This document shows positions 46,954 to 56,698 of a stretch of 64,000 nt of DNA, piece by piece (positions within the stretch are counted from its first letter, which is position 1; each line of letters starts with the position of its first letter). Origin of the DNA: Prochlorococcus marinus (GTDB lineage: Bacteria; Cyanobacteriota; Cyanobacteriia; PCC-6307; Cyanobiaceae); contig NZ_CVSV01000131.1 of the NCBI RefSeq assembly GCF_001180245.1, forward strand, positions 1 through 64,000. Reading direction: 5' to 3'. The position numbers and the translations under genes were made by a program. The notes beneath the pieces are model-generated. The model worked only from the letters and a program-made list of their open reading frames with translations. It was not told the origin of the DNA and searched no databases.

Positions 46954-47940
46954 TTATGCTTTGACTGGTTCTTGAATGATTCCGCTTGGGACTTCAGTAA
47001 ACATAATTGACGATAAATACCTCTCTGCTAAATCAGGTAGAACAACTACAATTGTCTTCCCAGCATATTCATCTTGTTCCGCTAATCTAACAGCAGCAGC
47101 AGCGGCAGCCCCACAAGATATTCCTACTAATAGACCTTCCTCTTTAGCTAACCTAAGAGCCATCTCAATTGATTCGTCATTTGTTACTTGTTCGACCTTA
47201 TCAACAATTGATAAGTCAAGGTTCTTAGGAATAAATCCTGCTCCAATTCCTTGGATTTTATGTGGTCCGGATTTAACCTCTTCTCCATTCATTGTCTGTG
47301 TAATAACAGGACTGTGTGATGGTTCTACAGCTACAGAAGTAATATTCTTGCCCTTCTCTTGCTTAATGTATCTTGAAACTCCTGTAATTGTGCCGCCAGT
47401 TCCAACCCCTGCAACTAGGACATCAATTTCGCCATCGCAATCATCCCAGATTTCTGGTCCAGTAGTTTTGAAATGAATTTCAGGGTTTGCTGGATTATCA
47501 AATTGACCTGGCATGAAATATTGAGAAGGATTACTTTCTGCAATTTCTTTAGCTTTAGCTATCGCTCCAGGCATACCTTTAGATGCCTCTGTTAAAACAA
47601 TTTCAGCACCCAAGACTGCCATAACCCTTCTTCTTTCAATCGACATGGATTCTGGCATTGTAAGGATCAGTTTATAACCTCTTGCTGAAGCAGTAAAAGC
47701 TAGAGCAATTCCTGTATTTCCAGAAGTTGGCTCAACAATAGTTTTGTCTTTTGTAAGTTTCCCGCTTTTCTCGGCATCCCAGATCATGTTTGCGCCGATC
47801 CTACATTTGACACTATATGCGGGGTTTCTACCTTCAATTTTTGCAAGTACTGTAGCTTTCGCGTTTTTAGTAACTGATTTTAATTTTACTAATGGAGTGT
47901 TTCCAATAGCAAAACTGTTGTCCTCATAAATTTTTGCCAT
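46954..47940 (-). CDS. cysK: Cysteine synthase A (O-acetylserine sulfhydrylase)
   Basis: 328 aa PLP enzyme. [20 protein letters not shown] contains the PLP Lys45, [20 protein letters not shown] the asparagine loop, and [17 protein letters not shown] the phosphate cradle. Makes cysteine from O-acetylserine and sulfide. A second PLP pair follows on the same strand, giving a sulfur-amino-acid cluster. Confidence 0.95.
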   Translation of the reverse strand: MAKIYEDNSFAIGNTPLVKLKSVTKNAKATVLAKIEGRNPAYSVKCRIGANMIWDAEKSGKLTKDKTIVEPTSGNTGIALAFTASARGYKLILTMPESMSIERRRVMAVLGAEIVLTEASKGMPGAIAKAKEIAESNPSQYFMPGQFDNPANPEIHFKTTGPEIWDDCDGEIDVLVAGVGTGGTITGVSRYIKQEKGKNITSVAVEPSHSPVITQTMNGEEVKSGPHKIQGIGAGFIPKNLDLSIVDKVEQVTNDESIEMALRLAKEEGLLVGISCGAAAAAAVRLAEQDEYAGKTIVVVLPDLAERYLSSIMFTEVPSGIIQEPVKA

Positions 47941-48024
47941 TTACATATTGAGAAAATATATATTAATACTAACTATTATTCAGAAAAAGAGTATATAAGT
48001 TTCTATACGGTAAATACTAGGAAT

Positions 48025-49494
48025 TTAGAAATTATTTAGTGCTTCAGAAAAGGTTTTCCATAATTGATCTTGGTCTTCTAATCCAACTGATACTCTAATA
48101 AGGTGCGAAGGTATACCAAAACTTTCAGCCCAATCCAACTCGTCAAAATGAGCTAGTAAAACATAAGGACAAACTAGAGTAAATTTTGTACCTAAACTAG
48201 GTCCTTTAGATACTTTTAGAGAATCATAAAATTTTTTAGCTTTGTTCAATCCTCCATTTAATTCAAACGATAATAAGCAGCCGTATCCCCCATTAGAAGT
48301 AAGTAAAGAATTAAAATTTGGACAATTTTCAGGATGGAAAATATTTTTAATCTCGCTATGATTCTCTAATCTTTTTTTTAATTCTAAACATGCTTTATTT
48401 TGTTCAAAAACTCTTTGATTTACATCTCTACTAACTTTCTCTAAATAAACTATATCTCCATCGGAAAGTATTGGAATATTAATCTCGTTTAATGCATTTC
48501 TAAACTGATCAATCCATTTGCTTTTTGGATTTAGTATTAATGATCCGGCAAGAATATCACCACTACCTGAAAAAATTTTTGTAAGTGAAGTAAAAACTAT
48601 ATCTGCATGTTCTATGGAATTTATATTTAAATTCGAACCAATTGTATCGTCAACAATTAAGGGAATATTTAGCTTTTTTGCAATTTTTGAAATTTTTTTA
48701 ATGTTTACACATTTGAGCATTGGATTACTTGGAAGTTCAATAATTAATGCTGATGGATTTATTCTTTTGATTTCTAATTCAATATCCGCGCAATTTTCTT
48801 CTGTAATTAACTTTGCTCCGTGAAAGATTTTCATTGGTAATTTAAGTACATCTACATATGGAAAACCAACTTGGAGTGTTGGTTTAGCTGGAAATAATTT
48901 ATATATGATTTCTAATGATGTATGCAATGCAGACATTCCAGATGAAGTTAAGTGAATATCATTAGAGTCAATTTTTGTAGATTTAGAAATTCTATTTTTT
49001 ATTCTTTGAGAACATTCATTTACGTAAGATTTTGGAGGGCAATCTTCAAGACCTAGTTCTATAGCGGCAGCTCTTGAAGATAGACCAAGACCAGTATGTT
49101 GCCAAAAATATTTTGCATAAATACTTCCTTCTTTTTCAGTTATTAAGAAAGCTAAATTATTTCTTTTTTCTATTAACGAAAATTTTTCAGAAGTATTTCT
49201 ATCAATGTATTTTTTAGCTTTAAAAGCTATGCCTTCATTCGGATATGGCCAGATACTTTTATTGTTGTAGTAATTTTGCTTTTTTACTTTTTCGCATAAT
49301 CTTTTCACTATGGGGTTTAGCCCGAATCGTGGGTAAATGGACTTCAATAAATTCATGCATTCTTGATCTTTTTCCTCGTAATTTATTACATCATTCCAAG
49401 TTGGTAATGCTACAGAAACGGCATGAATACTATCAGGAATTGCATATCCCAACTCTAAATTTTTCCATATAGGTTTTTTAAGTAAATCTCTCAA
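48025..49494 (-). CDS. Cys/Met metabolism PLP enzyme, MetB-like with N-terminal extension
   Basis: 489 aa; the C-terminal two thirds align with the cystathionine gamma-synthase family (SSGMSALHTSLEIIYKLFPA, VGFPYVDVLKLPMKIFHGAK, PLP Lys in VFTSLTKIFSGSGDILAGS), but the N-terminal ~110 residues are extra. Likely a paralogue of the following metB with a distinct role. It overlaps nothing and lies 3 nt from that gene, so the two are in one operon. Confidence 0.85.
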   Translation of the reverse strand: MRDLLKKPIWKNLELGYAIPDSIHAVSVALPTWNDVINYEEKDQECMNLLKSIYPRFGLNPIVKRLCEKVKKQNYYNNKSIWPYPNEGIAFKAKKYIDRNTSEKFSLIEKRNNLAFLITEKEGSIYAKYFWQHTGLGLSSRAAAIELGLEDCPPKSYVNECSQRIKNRISKSTKIDSNDIHLTSSGMSALHTSLEIIYKLFPAKPTLQVGFPYVDVLKLPMKIFHGAKLITEENCADIELEIKRINPSALIIELPSNPMLKCVNIKKISKIAKKLNIPLIVDDTIGSNLNINSIEHADIVFTSLTKIFSGSGDILAGSLILNPKSKWIDQFRNALNEINIPILSDGDIVYLEKVSRDVNQRVFEQNKACLELKKRLENHSEIKNIFHPENCPNFNSLLTSNGGYGCLLSFELNGGLNKAKKFYDSLKVSKGPSLGTKFTLVCPYVLLAHFDELDWAESFGIPSHLIRVSVGLEDQDQLWKTFSEALNNF

Positions 49495-49497
49495 TTT

Positions 49498-50661
49498 TCA
49501 GAATTTGTTTAGAGCAAATAAAATGTCCGAGATTAAATCGTTTGTATCTTCACATCCAATTGATAATCTGACAAGAGCATCATCAATCCCTAGTAGATTT
49601 TTTGTTTTATCATCAACAGAAGCATGAGTCATCGTTGCAGGGTGACAAATTAAACTTTCAACCCCTCCAAGGCTTTCTGCTAGAGAGAAATATTTGAGAG
49701 ATTTGCAAAATTTAAAAGTATCCTTTTTATTTAAATTTAATTTTAGGGTGATCATTGAACCTCCAGATTTCATTTGCGATTTTGCTAAATTAAATTGCGG
49801 ATGTTCTTGATTAAAAGGGTAAATTACTTTACTAATAATTTTATGATTACCTAATTCTTCAGAAATAAATTCTGCACTTTTAGTTTGTTGTTCGATTCTT
49901 AATGGAAGAGTTTTTACTCCTCTCGTAATGAGCCAACTATCAAAAGGAGATGGTTGAAGCCCGAGAGCTTTTTGAGAGAAAAGCATCTTACTATTCCATT
50001 CCTCATTATTTGTAAGTACTGCTCCGCCAAGTGCGTCACTATGTCCATTAATAAATTTTGTGGTGCTTACAACCGATAGTGTTGCACCAAGGTCCAATGG
50101 TTTTTGAATAAGCGCTGTAGAAAATGTGTTGTCTACAACTACTGGTATTTCGAGTTTATTCGCTTCATCACAAATCGCCTTAATATCAAGTACCTTCAAA
50201 AGTGGATTAGTTGGACTTTCTAGCCATATCAAGGTTGGCTCGAAGTATGAAATCTTTTTGATATTATTTTCGTTTGTAAAATCTGTGTATAAAACTTCTA
50301 GCCCAAATTTCTTGAAAACTTTTTCGAACATCCTCACTGTACAACCATAGAGATTTGACTCGCAGAGTATCTTGTCACCCGATTTTAGTGTTGATGAAAT
50401 TGCAGTTACCGCGCTAATTCCAGATCCAAAAACTGTACAGTATTTAGAATCTTCTATTGATTTCAGGACGCTTTCTAGAATTCTAAAGTTTGGATTGCCT
50501 GATCTGGTGTAGTCGAAATTATCTTTATTTCCATGTTTAAAAGTGGATGTAGAAAAAATAGGAGGCATAACGCATCCAGTTTCTTCTGCAAATGTTTCCC
50601 CATGGTGAATAGATAGGGTCTTAAAACCTGGCTTTTTGATATTATTTTCCTTATTTCCCAT
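49498..50661 (-). CDS. metB: Cystathionine gamma-synthase family PLP enzyme MetB
   Basis: 387 aa. GETFAEETGCVMPPIFSTSTF and SGNPNFRILESVLKSIEDSK open it; the PLP Lys lies in VVSTTKFINGHSDALGGA, and CHPATMTHASVDDKTKNLLG is near the C-terminus. Normal family length. Trans-sulfuration step O-acyl-homoserine plus cysteine, or a related gamma-lyase reaction. First of the minus-strand pair before the 489-aa paralogue. Confidence 0.9.
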   Translation of the reverse strand: MGNKENNIKKPGFKTLSIHHGETFAEETGCVMPPIFSTSTFKHGNKDNFDYTRSGNPNFRILESVLKSIEDSKYCTVFGSGISAVTAISSTLKSGDKILCESNLYGCTVRMFEKVFKKFGLEVLYTDFTNENNIKKISYFEPTLIWLESPTNPLLKVLDIKAICDEANKLEIPVVVDNTFSTALIQKPLDLGATLSVVSTTKFINGHSDALGGAVLTNNEEWNSKMLFSQKALGLQPSPFDSWLITRGVKTLPLRIEQQTKSAEFISEELGNHKIISKVIYPFNQEHPQFNLAKSQMKSGGSMITLKLNLNKKDTFKFCKSLKYFSLAESLGGVESLICHPATMTHASVDDKTKNLLGIDDALVRLSIGCEDTNDLISDILFALNKF

Positions 50662-50684
50662 TATTTTTAAAAATAAGAATTAAA

Positions 50685-50718
50685 TTAAATCTCTCATTTT
50701 TTTTAATGAGAGATTTAA
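50685..50718 (-). terminator. Perfect 14-bp inverted repeat after rpsD
   Basis: TTAAATCTCTCATT and its exact complement around a T6 loop (50685-50698 with 50705-50718), then a moderately T-rich continuation. It follows the rpsD stop on the minus strand and precedes metB, so it is a terminator or attenuator-type hairpin. Confidence 0.75.
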
Positions 50719-50738
50719 TAATCCAAAGAAAAGTAGTA

Positions 50739-51347
50739 TTAAACTTTTCTTGAATAATATTCAACAACTAGTAGTTCGTTTATTTCAAGAGCCACCCACT
50801 CTCTATCGCATTTTCCATTTATTTTTCCCGTTAATTTAGGTTTGTCTAAATCAAGATGAGGTGGAACATTTGCTAATCCAGGGAATTCTATATTACCTTC
50901 AACAAGTTTTTTGCTTGCTTTGTTTTCTTTAATTCCGATTACATCGCCTGATTTGCATTGATAACCAGCAATATCAAGAACCTTTCCATTAACGGTTACA
51001 TGGCCATGATTTACTAATTGCCTTGAGCCTGGAATGGTACCTCCAAAACCTAATCTAAAACAAACATTATCAAGTCTGTTTTCCAAAAGTCTTAGTAGGT
51101 TAGTTCCTGTAGATCCTTCTTGAGCTCTAGCTTTTTTTACATAACGAACTAGTTGTTTTTCAGAAACTCCATAATTAAACCTAAGTTTCTGCTTTTCTTC
51201 TAGACGAATTGCATATTCTGATCGCTTGCGACGGGCTTGGCCGTGCTGACCTGGAGGATTAGACTTCTTTGAAGCTTTCCTGGTGAGACCTGGTAGTTCT
51301 CCCAAGCGACGCGTAACCCTTAATCTGGGGCCGCGGTATCTTGACAT
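50739..51347 (-). CDS. rpsD: 30S ribosomal protein S4
   Basis: 202 aa. [20 protein letters not shown], the S4 domain [20 protein letters not shown] with [15 protein letters not shown], and the terminal [15 protein letters not shown] identify S4, the 16S rRNA organiser and 30S assembly initiator. Monocistronic, followed by the inverted repeat at 50685-50718. Divergent from yidD. Confidence 0.97.
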   Translation of the reverse strand: MSRYRGPRLRVTRRLGELPGLTRKASKKSNPPGQHGQARRKRSEYAIRLEEKQKLRFNYGVSEKQLVRYVKKARAQEGSTGTNLLRLLENRLDNVCFRLGFGGTIPGSRQLVNHGHVTVNGKVLDIAGYQCKSGDVIGIKENKASKKLVEGNIEFPGLANVPPHLDLDKPKLTGKINGKCDREWVALEINELLVVEYYSRKV

Positions 51348-51442
51348 AATTTTAAATTAAATAGAAATTTGCAATAAATTGGATAATTGATTAAATTCAA
51401 TTAAACTAATTACTACTGGAAATATTATTTTACATCATTAAA

Positions 51443-51679
51443 GTGTTCAAAACTATTAATAAATCAATTACTTCTATACTTCTTTTTATGATTTCGTTTT
51501 ATCAAAAGTGGTTTTCTCCTTTTTTTGGACCAAGATGCAGATTTATTCCAAGTTGTAGCTCTTATGGATATGAGGCAATTACTAGACATGGTCCTTGGAA
51601 GGGAGGGTGGTTAACTTTAAAAAGATTAAGCAAATGTCACCCTTTAACTCCCTGTGGATGTGACCCTGTGCCTGACTAA
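51443..51679 (+). CDS. yidD: Membrane protein insertion efficiency factor YidD
   Basis: 78 aa, GTG start. [20 protein letters not shown], then [20 protein letters not shown] and [14 protein letters not shown] with the conserved cysteines, is YidD, which aids YidC insertion of membrane proteins. Its stop is 5 nt from the next gene. Confidence 0.95.
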   Translation: MFKTINKSITSILLFMISFYQKWFSPFFGPRCRFIPSCSSYGYEAITRHGPWKGGWLTLKRLSKCHPLTPCGCDPVPD

Positions 51680-51683
51680 ATGA

Positions 51684-51986
51684 ATGAAAATATTTATTTT
51701 TGTTAGGCAGGGATGTTGCCTTTGTGATTCATTAAAAAATAAATTGGCAAAAATAAATCTTAATGAGTTATTCCCTAATCTAGAAGAGCTTAAAGAAATT
51801 GATATAGATAGGGTCGATTTATATAAAGATAAATATAAAAAATATGATTATGAAGTACCTGTTATTGCTATTGAAAGAATTAGGTCTGAGGAGATCATAG
51901 AATTGCCTCGCATTTCTCCAAGATTAAAAGATGATCAATTAAAGAATTGGTTTCAAAAAAATATTAGTACCATTCTGAAGAAATAA
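51684..51986 (+). CDS. Glutaredoxin-family protein (DUF836-like)
   Basis: 100 aa. KIFIFVRQGCCLCDSLKNKL has the Cys11-x-x-Cys14 redox motif at the start of a thioredoxin fold, and YDYEVPVIAIERIRS supplies the cis-Pro. Followed by murE; the group of yidD, this gene and murE shares one strand with small gaps. Confidence 0.8.
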   Translation: MKIFIFVRQGCCLCDSLKNKLAKINLNELFPNLEELKEIDIDRVDLYKDKYKKYDYEVPVIAIERIRSEEIIELPRISPRLKDDQLKNWFQKNISTILKK

Positions 51987-51996
51987 TTTTTTTTAT

Positions 51997-53532
51997 ATGA
52001 GATCTATAAAATTACATAAACTTTTAGATTTAGTAGGAATTATTCCTTCATTAGATTTAATCGATCATGAAATCAATAATATTTCTTTTAACTCTAAAGA
52101 AGTAAAAAAAGGAACTTTATTCTTAGGAATGCCTGGTTTAAATGTTGATGGAGGAAAATTTTGTATTGAGGCAATTGAAAATGGCGCGGAGGCTGCCATT
52201 ATTGGGCCTGCTGCAAAAGAGAGAATTGGATCTATTGATCGAGAAAGGATTTTGGTTATTGAGGATAATTTAGATTATATTTTTGGTCAAATTGTCGCTG
52301 AGTTTTGGAATAGGCCTTCAAGAAAACTTAAACTTATTGGTGTTACCGGTACTAATGGAAAAACGACAATTACTTTCTTATTGGAATATCTTTTAAAAAA
52401 ATTAGGGAAAAAGACTGCATTATTTGGGACCTTGTTTAATAGATGGCCTGGCTTCTCAGAAGTTGCTTCTCATACAACTGATTTCGCTGATAAACTTCAA
52501 AAGAAATTAAATTCTGCTGTTGAGGCAGAATCTGAATTCGCGATATTAGAGGTAAGTTCTCATTCTATTGCTCAAAAGAGGATATCAGGATGCGAATTTG
52601 AGGCGGCTATTTTTACTAATTTTACTCAAGATCATCTTGATTATCACTCAGATATGGAATCTTATTTTCAAACAAAAAGAAAATTGTTTTTCCCACCTTA
52701 CTTAAAAGAAAAAGATGGAATTTCTGTATTAAATCACGATGACCATTGGATATCTAAATTATCGTCTGATCTTGAAAAAAGATCTTCATTAGTGTCTACA
52801 AAGATTACTGAAAGTGAATTTGAAAATGATGATTTTTTTTTCGTAACAGATAAAAAATTTACTGAAAGTGGTTCCACTTGTATTTTTCATACACCTAGGG
52901 AAAAAATTCAACTTTTTGTTCCACTTGTTGGTGAATTTAATTTAATGAATGCGATTCAAGCAATAACAATTTTGTATAAACTGAATTTTTCTTTAAAAGA
53001 TTTATCAAAGTTAATACAATCTTTCCCTGGTGCTCCTGGGAGAATGGAGAAAATACAAATTGATGATAATGACGTTTCAAGATCTCTTCCAACAATAATT
53101 GTTGATTATGCCCACACTCCTGATGGATTAAAAAAAGTTTTGCAATCAATTAAAAAACTTTGTGAAGGGAAACTAATAACTGTTTTTGGCTGTGGCGGAG
53201 ATCGTGATCGTAGTAAAAGGCCTTTGATGGGATCAATAGCGGAAGAGTTGTCTGATCAACTTTTTATAACTTCAGATAATCCAAGATCAGAAGAACCCCA
53301 AAAGATAGTAAATGATATTTTGATGGGTATAAAAAAAAGAGAAAAAATAATAATTGAAATTGATAGATTTAAAGCAATAAATGAATCTATTAAATTTGCC
53401 AATAAAAAAGATATTGTTTTAATTGCAGGAAAAGGACATGAAGACTACCAAATTCTCAATGATAAAGTTATTAATTTTGATGATAGAAAAATAGCTTATA
53501 AATTATTAAAAGAAAAAAATAAATCTCAATAA
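51997..53532 (+). CDS. murE: UDP-MurNAc-L-Ala-D-Glu:meso-DAP ligase MurE
   Basis: 511 aa. Mur ligase P-loop LIGVTGTNGKTTITFLLEYL, SHSIAQKRISGCEFEAAIFT, and the specificity loop TSDNPRSEEPQKIV: the D-N-P-R motif indicates meso-diaminopimelate. Adds the third residue of the peptidoglycan stem. Begins 11 nt after the glutaredoxin gene. Confidence 0.96.
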   Translation: MRSIKLHKLLDLVGIIPSLDLIDHEINNISFNSKEVKKGTLFLGMPGLNVDGGKFCIEAIENGAEAAIIGPAAKERIGSIDRERILVIEDNLDYIFGQIVAEFWNRPSRKLKLIGVTGTNGKTTITFLLEYLLKKLGKKTALFGTLFNRWPGFSEVASHTTDFADKLQKKLNSAVEAESEFAILEVSSHSIAQKRISGCEFEAAIFTNFTQDHLDYHSDMESYFQTKRKLFFPPYLKEKDGISVLNHDDHWISKLSSDLEKRSSLVSTKITESEFENDDFFFVTDKKFTESGSTCIFHTPREKIQLFVPLVGEFNLMNAIQAITILYKLNFSLKDLSKLIQSFPGAPGRMEKIQIDDNDVSRSLPTIIVDYAHTPDGLKKVLQSIKKLCEGKLITVFGCGGDRDRSKRPLMGSIAEELSDQLFITSDNPRSEEPQKIVNDILMGIKKREKIIIEIDRFKAINESIKFANKKDIVLIAGKGHEDYQILNDKVINFDDRKIAYKLLKEKNKSQ

Positions 53533-53612
53533 AATTTCCTAATTAAATAAGAAAGATTTTACGCAAATCATGAGAAAAGTTTCTTAAAATTAGAGGAGTT
53601 AATTTTAATAAA

Positions 53613-54317
53613 ATGAAAGGCTTAGCCTTAGTTGTAGGCGCAGGTGGAATTGGAACACAACTTGCTAAAGATCTTAATGAAAGTGAAAAAGATTTAGATG
53701 TTGTTTTGTGTGGAAGAAAAAGTGAATTTAATCCTTTTTGGGAATTAGATATAGAGGATTCTCAATCCCTTTTGCAGTTGAAAAATAAAATATCAAATCA
53801 TCCTTCAAAATTAAGGCTAGTTGTTAATGCTACAGGTAGACTTCATAGTGATTCTCTTCAACCGGAAAAGAGATTACAACATCTTGATAAAAAAAATATG
53901 ATGGAAAGTTTTTCAATAAATGCCTTTTCTCCTATTTTATTAGCTAAAGCGGTTGAAGAATTTATACCAAAAGATTTTGATTTTAATTTTGCAAGTATAA
54001 GTGCAAGAGTTGGTAGCATTGGAGATAATCAAACTGGAGGTTGGTATTCATATAGAGCTGCAAAATCTGCGCAAAATCAGTTTTTTAAATCTTTAAGTAT
54101 TGAATGGGCTAGACGTTTCCCAAAGGCTGCTATCACATTGCTTCATCCAGGAACAGTAGATACTGATTTATCTAGACCTTTTCATAAATTTGTTCCAGAA
54201 CATAAATTATTTAGTAAAGAAAAATCCTCCCAATTTCTGATCAATATTATTAAAAGTCAATCACCAGAATCTACAGGAAAATTTATTGCATGGGACAATT
54301 CGGAGATACCTTGGTAA
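53613..54317 (+). CDS. Short-chain dehydrogenase/reductase
   Basis: 234 aa Rossmann protein. VVGAGGIGTQLAKDLNESEK is the cofactor-binding loop, NATGRLHSDSLQPEKR the NxG region, and YSYRAAKSAQNQFFKSLSIE gives the Y-x3-K catalytic pair. Similar to the C-factor group of SDRs. Substrate unknown. The ORF ends 25 nt before the convergent aminotransferase. Confidence 0.88.
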   Translation: MKGLALVVGAGGIGTQLAKDLNESEKDLDVVLCGRKSEFNPFWELDIEDSQSLLQLKNKISNHPSKLRLVVNATGRLHSDSLQPEKRLQHLDKKNMMESFSINAFSPILLAKAVEEFIPKDFDFNFASISARVGSIGDNQTGGWYSYRAAKSAQNQFFKSLSIEWARRFPKAAITLLHPGTVDTDLSRPFHKFVPEHKLFSKEKSSQFLINIIKSQSPESTGKFIAWDNSEIPW

Positions 54318-54342
54318 ACTAAATTTTTTTATTTATAGATCT

Positions 54343-55518
54343 TTAAGTCAATATTTTTTTTATTTCTTTAGCAAGTAAATCAATCTCAGCTTCACTAGTT
54401 ATTTGATGTATGCATGCTCTAAACCATTTTGGATCTTCTAAAACTCTAATCCAAATTTTCTTTTCTCCAAGTTTCTTCACAAATTCATCCTTATCTTCAA
54501 TATTTTCGATATTAAAACTAACAATCCCATTTAAATATTTTTTTTCTAAAACTAATTCAACACCCTTTAATTGATTTAATTCATCCCAAAGTTTTCCACT
54601 TAATTTTTTGATATTTTTGTTTTTTTCTTTTTCATGGCAGCCTTTATCCAAAAGATCTAAAGAATTCCGAAGCCCAGCAAGTAAAGGAATACAAGAGGTA
54701 GCTATTTCAAATTTTCTTGCATCATCATGAAAAAGATTATCTGAAGGCTCATAAATGCCTTGTTCTTTTTTTAATGATTTCCAACCAATTATTGTTGGAT
54801 CTGTTTCATGAATAAATCTATCTGAGACATAAATGGCTCCAAGTCCTTCTGGTCCACATGCCCATTTATGAGAAGTTATTGAATATAAATCAGAATAAAA
54901 AACTTCTTTTTCAATATTTATGTGCCCAAAGGTTTGAGCACCATCAACGAGTAAATAAGAATCTTCTCGATTATTTTTTAATTCGATAGAAATTTGTTTT
55001 AAAGGAATTTTATATCCAAAGTTCCATAAGATATGAGAAATAATTAGGATCTTAGTCTTACGATTTAGATTTTTCAAAATCTCTAAAATTATATTTTCGT
55101 CGTTTAGATTTTTAATTTTTTGGATTGGCAAAATTCTGAATATTAATTTATTTCTTCTGCAAAATTCTCGACTTGCAGCTACTACTCCAGGATGCTCACA
55201 GTCACTTATTAATAACTCTTCTCCCTCTTCTACTTTTATTCCCCAAAAGGGCAAAATCATACCGGAAGAAATATTTTCGGTTAAAGCTACATTCTTTGAA
55301 TTGACACCTAATTTTTGAGCAATTATTCTTTTTGTGGTCAATATTTCTTTGTAAATAAAAGGCCACATATCATTGGTAAATGGACCTAAATCTTGGATAA
55401 TTTCCCAAGTTTTAACTATTGCTTCTAGAGAAGATTTTGGTAATGGTCCTTGACCACCATAGTTGAAATAATACTTATTTTTTAATGCGGGTATTTGATC
55501 TCTTGGATTATTTCTCAT
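54343..55518 (-). CDS. Class V aminotransferase family PLP enzyme
   Basis: 391 aa. YYFNYGGQGPLPKSSLEAIV and a PLP Lys in SITSHKWACGPEGLGAIYV, the cysteine desulfurase/cystine lyase/isopenicillin-epimerase-like fold. No IscS-type Cys loop is obvious, so L-cysteine/cystine C-S lyase is a reasonable reading of the group. Convergent with the SDR gene. Confidence 0.85.
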   Translation of the reverse strand: MRNNPRDQIPALKNKYYFNYGGQGPLPKSSLEAIVKTWEIIQDLGPFTNDMWPFIYKEILTTKRIIAQKLGVNSKNVALTENISSGMILPFWGIKVEEGEELLISDCEHPGVVAASREFCRRNKLIFRILPIQKIKNLNDENIILEILKNLNRKTKILIISHILWNFGYKIPLKQISIELKNNREDSYLLVDGAQTFGHINIEKEVFYSDLYSITSHKWACGPEGLGAIYVSDRFIHETDPTIIGWKSLKKEQGIYEPSDNLFHDDARKFEIATSCIPLLAGLRNSLDLLDKGCHEKEKNKNIKKLSGKLWDELNQLKGVELVLEKKYLNGIVSFNIENIEDKDEFVKKLGEKKIWIRVLEDPKWFRACIHQITSEAEIDLLAKEIKKILT

Positions 55519-55554
55519 AGAAATTTATAGTAAATTTTCAACTCTTGAATTTTT

Positions 55555-56349
55555 TTAAATATTGCCCACTAAAGTTACTGTCCTAAATTCAATATCCTCA
55601 ATTACTTTCCAAGGTTCAGAACTCCTTTCTGCAAATTTTAAATTTTTAAATCCTAGTTCTTTAAAATCACTTATAAACTCTGGCTCATACCATGCTCCAC
55701 TAATACATCCTGTCCATAGATCATGATCATTTTGCAATCTTAAAGGAACTTTTTTGTTAGAGACGATATCGCTAATTGCAATTCTTCCATTATCGTTTAA
55801 AACTCTTTTTATGTTATGTAGAAGGTTATTTCTAGATTCTGGACTTACCAAGTTTAAAACGCAATTACTTAAAATAATATCTACTGATTTATCTGCGATT
55901 AATGGATTTAAATCTTTATCTAATTCATCAAGTTTTTCAATTGAACCTTCTAGAAATTCTGTATTGTTGAAACCTATATTTTTTGTAACTTCTTTAGAGG
56001 CTGATCTAGATAAAGAAAGCATGTCAGGATTCTGATCAACTCCAATAACTTTCCCTTCTTTTCCCACAATTTGGGCACAAATGAAAGCATTTTTGCCGCT
56101 ACCACTTCCAAGATCTAAGACAATATCATTTTTTTGAACATATTTTGTTGGATCACCACATCCATAGTCTCTTTCTATAACCTCTTGAGGAATTGCTTCA
56201 AGTAAAACAGGATCAAACCCAACTGGTGTACAAAGACAACTTTCTTTTTCTTGTGCGGCTGAGCCATATCTTTCTTGAATCGCATCTTTATGATCGAATT
56301 GATTAGGTGCTTTATTCGATGTGTTTGTATTACAGCAACTTTCAGACAT
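55555..56349 (-). CDS. ArsM-like SAM-dependent methyltransferase
   Basis: 264 aa from the ATG at 56349; an in-frame TTG upstream adds 11 residues. Class I MTase motif IVLDLGSGSGKNAFICAQIV. Cysteines occupy the positions typical of arsenite methyltransferases: an N-terminal CxC pair, YGCGDPTKYV, LSNCVLNLVS and TGCISGAWYEPEF. Hence arsenite or a related metalloid is the likely substrate, by homology. Its 5' end lies 37 nt from the divergent-looking terminator of the next gene. Confidence 0.8.
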   Translation of the reverse strand: MSESCCNTNTSNKAPNQFDHKDAIQERYGSAAQEKESCLCTPVGFDPVLLEAIPQEVIERDYGCGDPTKYVQKNDIVLDLGSGSGKNAFICAQIVGKEGKVIGVDQNPDMLSLSRSASKEVTKNIGFNNTEFLEGSIEKLDELDKDLNPLIADKSVDIILSNCVLNLVSPESRNNLLHNIKRVLNDNGRIAISDIVSNKKVPLRLQNDHDLWTGCISGAWYEPEFISDFKELGFKNLKFAERSSEPWKVIEDIEFRTVTLVGNI

Positions 56350-56385
56350 ATTTTTTAAAGGACTCTTGATAAATATAGCCAAAAA

Positions 56386-56410
56386 AAAAGCCCCTGAAAA
56401 AGGGGCTTTT
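56386..56410 (-). terminator. Intrinsic terminator of the DUF4278 gene
   Basis: AAAAGCCCCT and its complement with loop GAAAA; the A run before it becomes a T9 tract on the minus strand, so it ends the DUF4278 transcript just after its stop. Confidence 0.88.
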
Positions 56411-56426
56411 AATTTGTTTAATTAAA

Positions 56427-56600
56427 TTATTTAGTGTAATTAACACCTCTGTAATTTAATTCTGCTTTTTCATTACTTGAAGAAGCGTCATCCATTCTCT
56501 TGGTGTATACGTTTCTTCTGTAGGTAAGTTCAACAAGTTGCTTTTTAGCAGCTTCTTTGTTTTGAACGTAGTTTTTACCTCTGTAAGTTAAAGTAGTCAT
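56427..56600 (-). CDS. DUF4278 peptide, PirA-like nitrogen regulator
   Basis: 57 aa from the ATG at 56600: TTLTYRGKNYVQNKEAAKKQ, LVELTYRRNVYTKRMDDASS and KAELNYRGVNYTK show three repeats of the [LT]-x-Y-R-x-x-x-Y motif that defines DUF4278. In Synechocystis a DUF4278 protein (PirA) binds PII and controls arginine synthesis. Its leader contains a glutamine-II riboswitch and an NtcA site, supporting a nitrogen role. An upstream in-frame ATG at 56636 lies in the riboswitch and is unlikely to be used. Confidence 0.8.
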   Translation of the reverse strand: MTTLTYRGKNYVQNKEAAKKQLVELTYRRNVYTKRMDDASSSNEKAELNYRGVNYTK

Positions 56601-56618
56601 GTTTCGATGTGACAACAC

Positions 56619-56673
56619 GGCCATCCCCCGTTCCATGGTATGACTCGAACTGCGCCCTCAAACGAGGGTGAAC
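56619..56673 (-). ncRNA. Glutamine-II riboswitch (downstream-peptide motif)
   Basis: On the minus strand the leader reads 5' GTTC (56670-56673), stem CCCTC/GAGGG (56664-56668 with 56655-56659, loop GTTT), GGCGCAGTT, then hairpin CCAT/ATGG (56635-56638 with 56621-56624) whose loop contains GAAC (56630-56633) that pairs back with the leading GTTC to form a pseudoknot. This architecture and the GGAACGGGGGATGG block match the glutamine-II (DP) riboswitch of marine cyanobacteria, which precedes short peptide genes. Confidence 0.82.
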
Positions 56674-56678
56674 GAAAA

Positions 56679-56692
56679 GTAGCAATTGCTAC
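56679..56692 (-). promoter_or_regulatory. Perfect NtcA-binding palindrome
   Basis: GTAGCAATTGCTAC is an exact match to GTA-N8-TAC and a full palindrome. It lies immediately downstream of the TATAAT (56699-56704), at the predicted transcription start, a location where NtcA represses (as for the gifA/gifB genes). Confidence 0.7.
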
Positions 56693-56698
56693 AAAATA

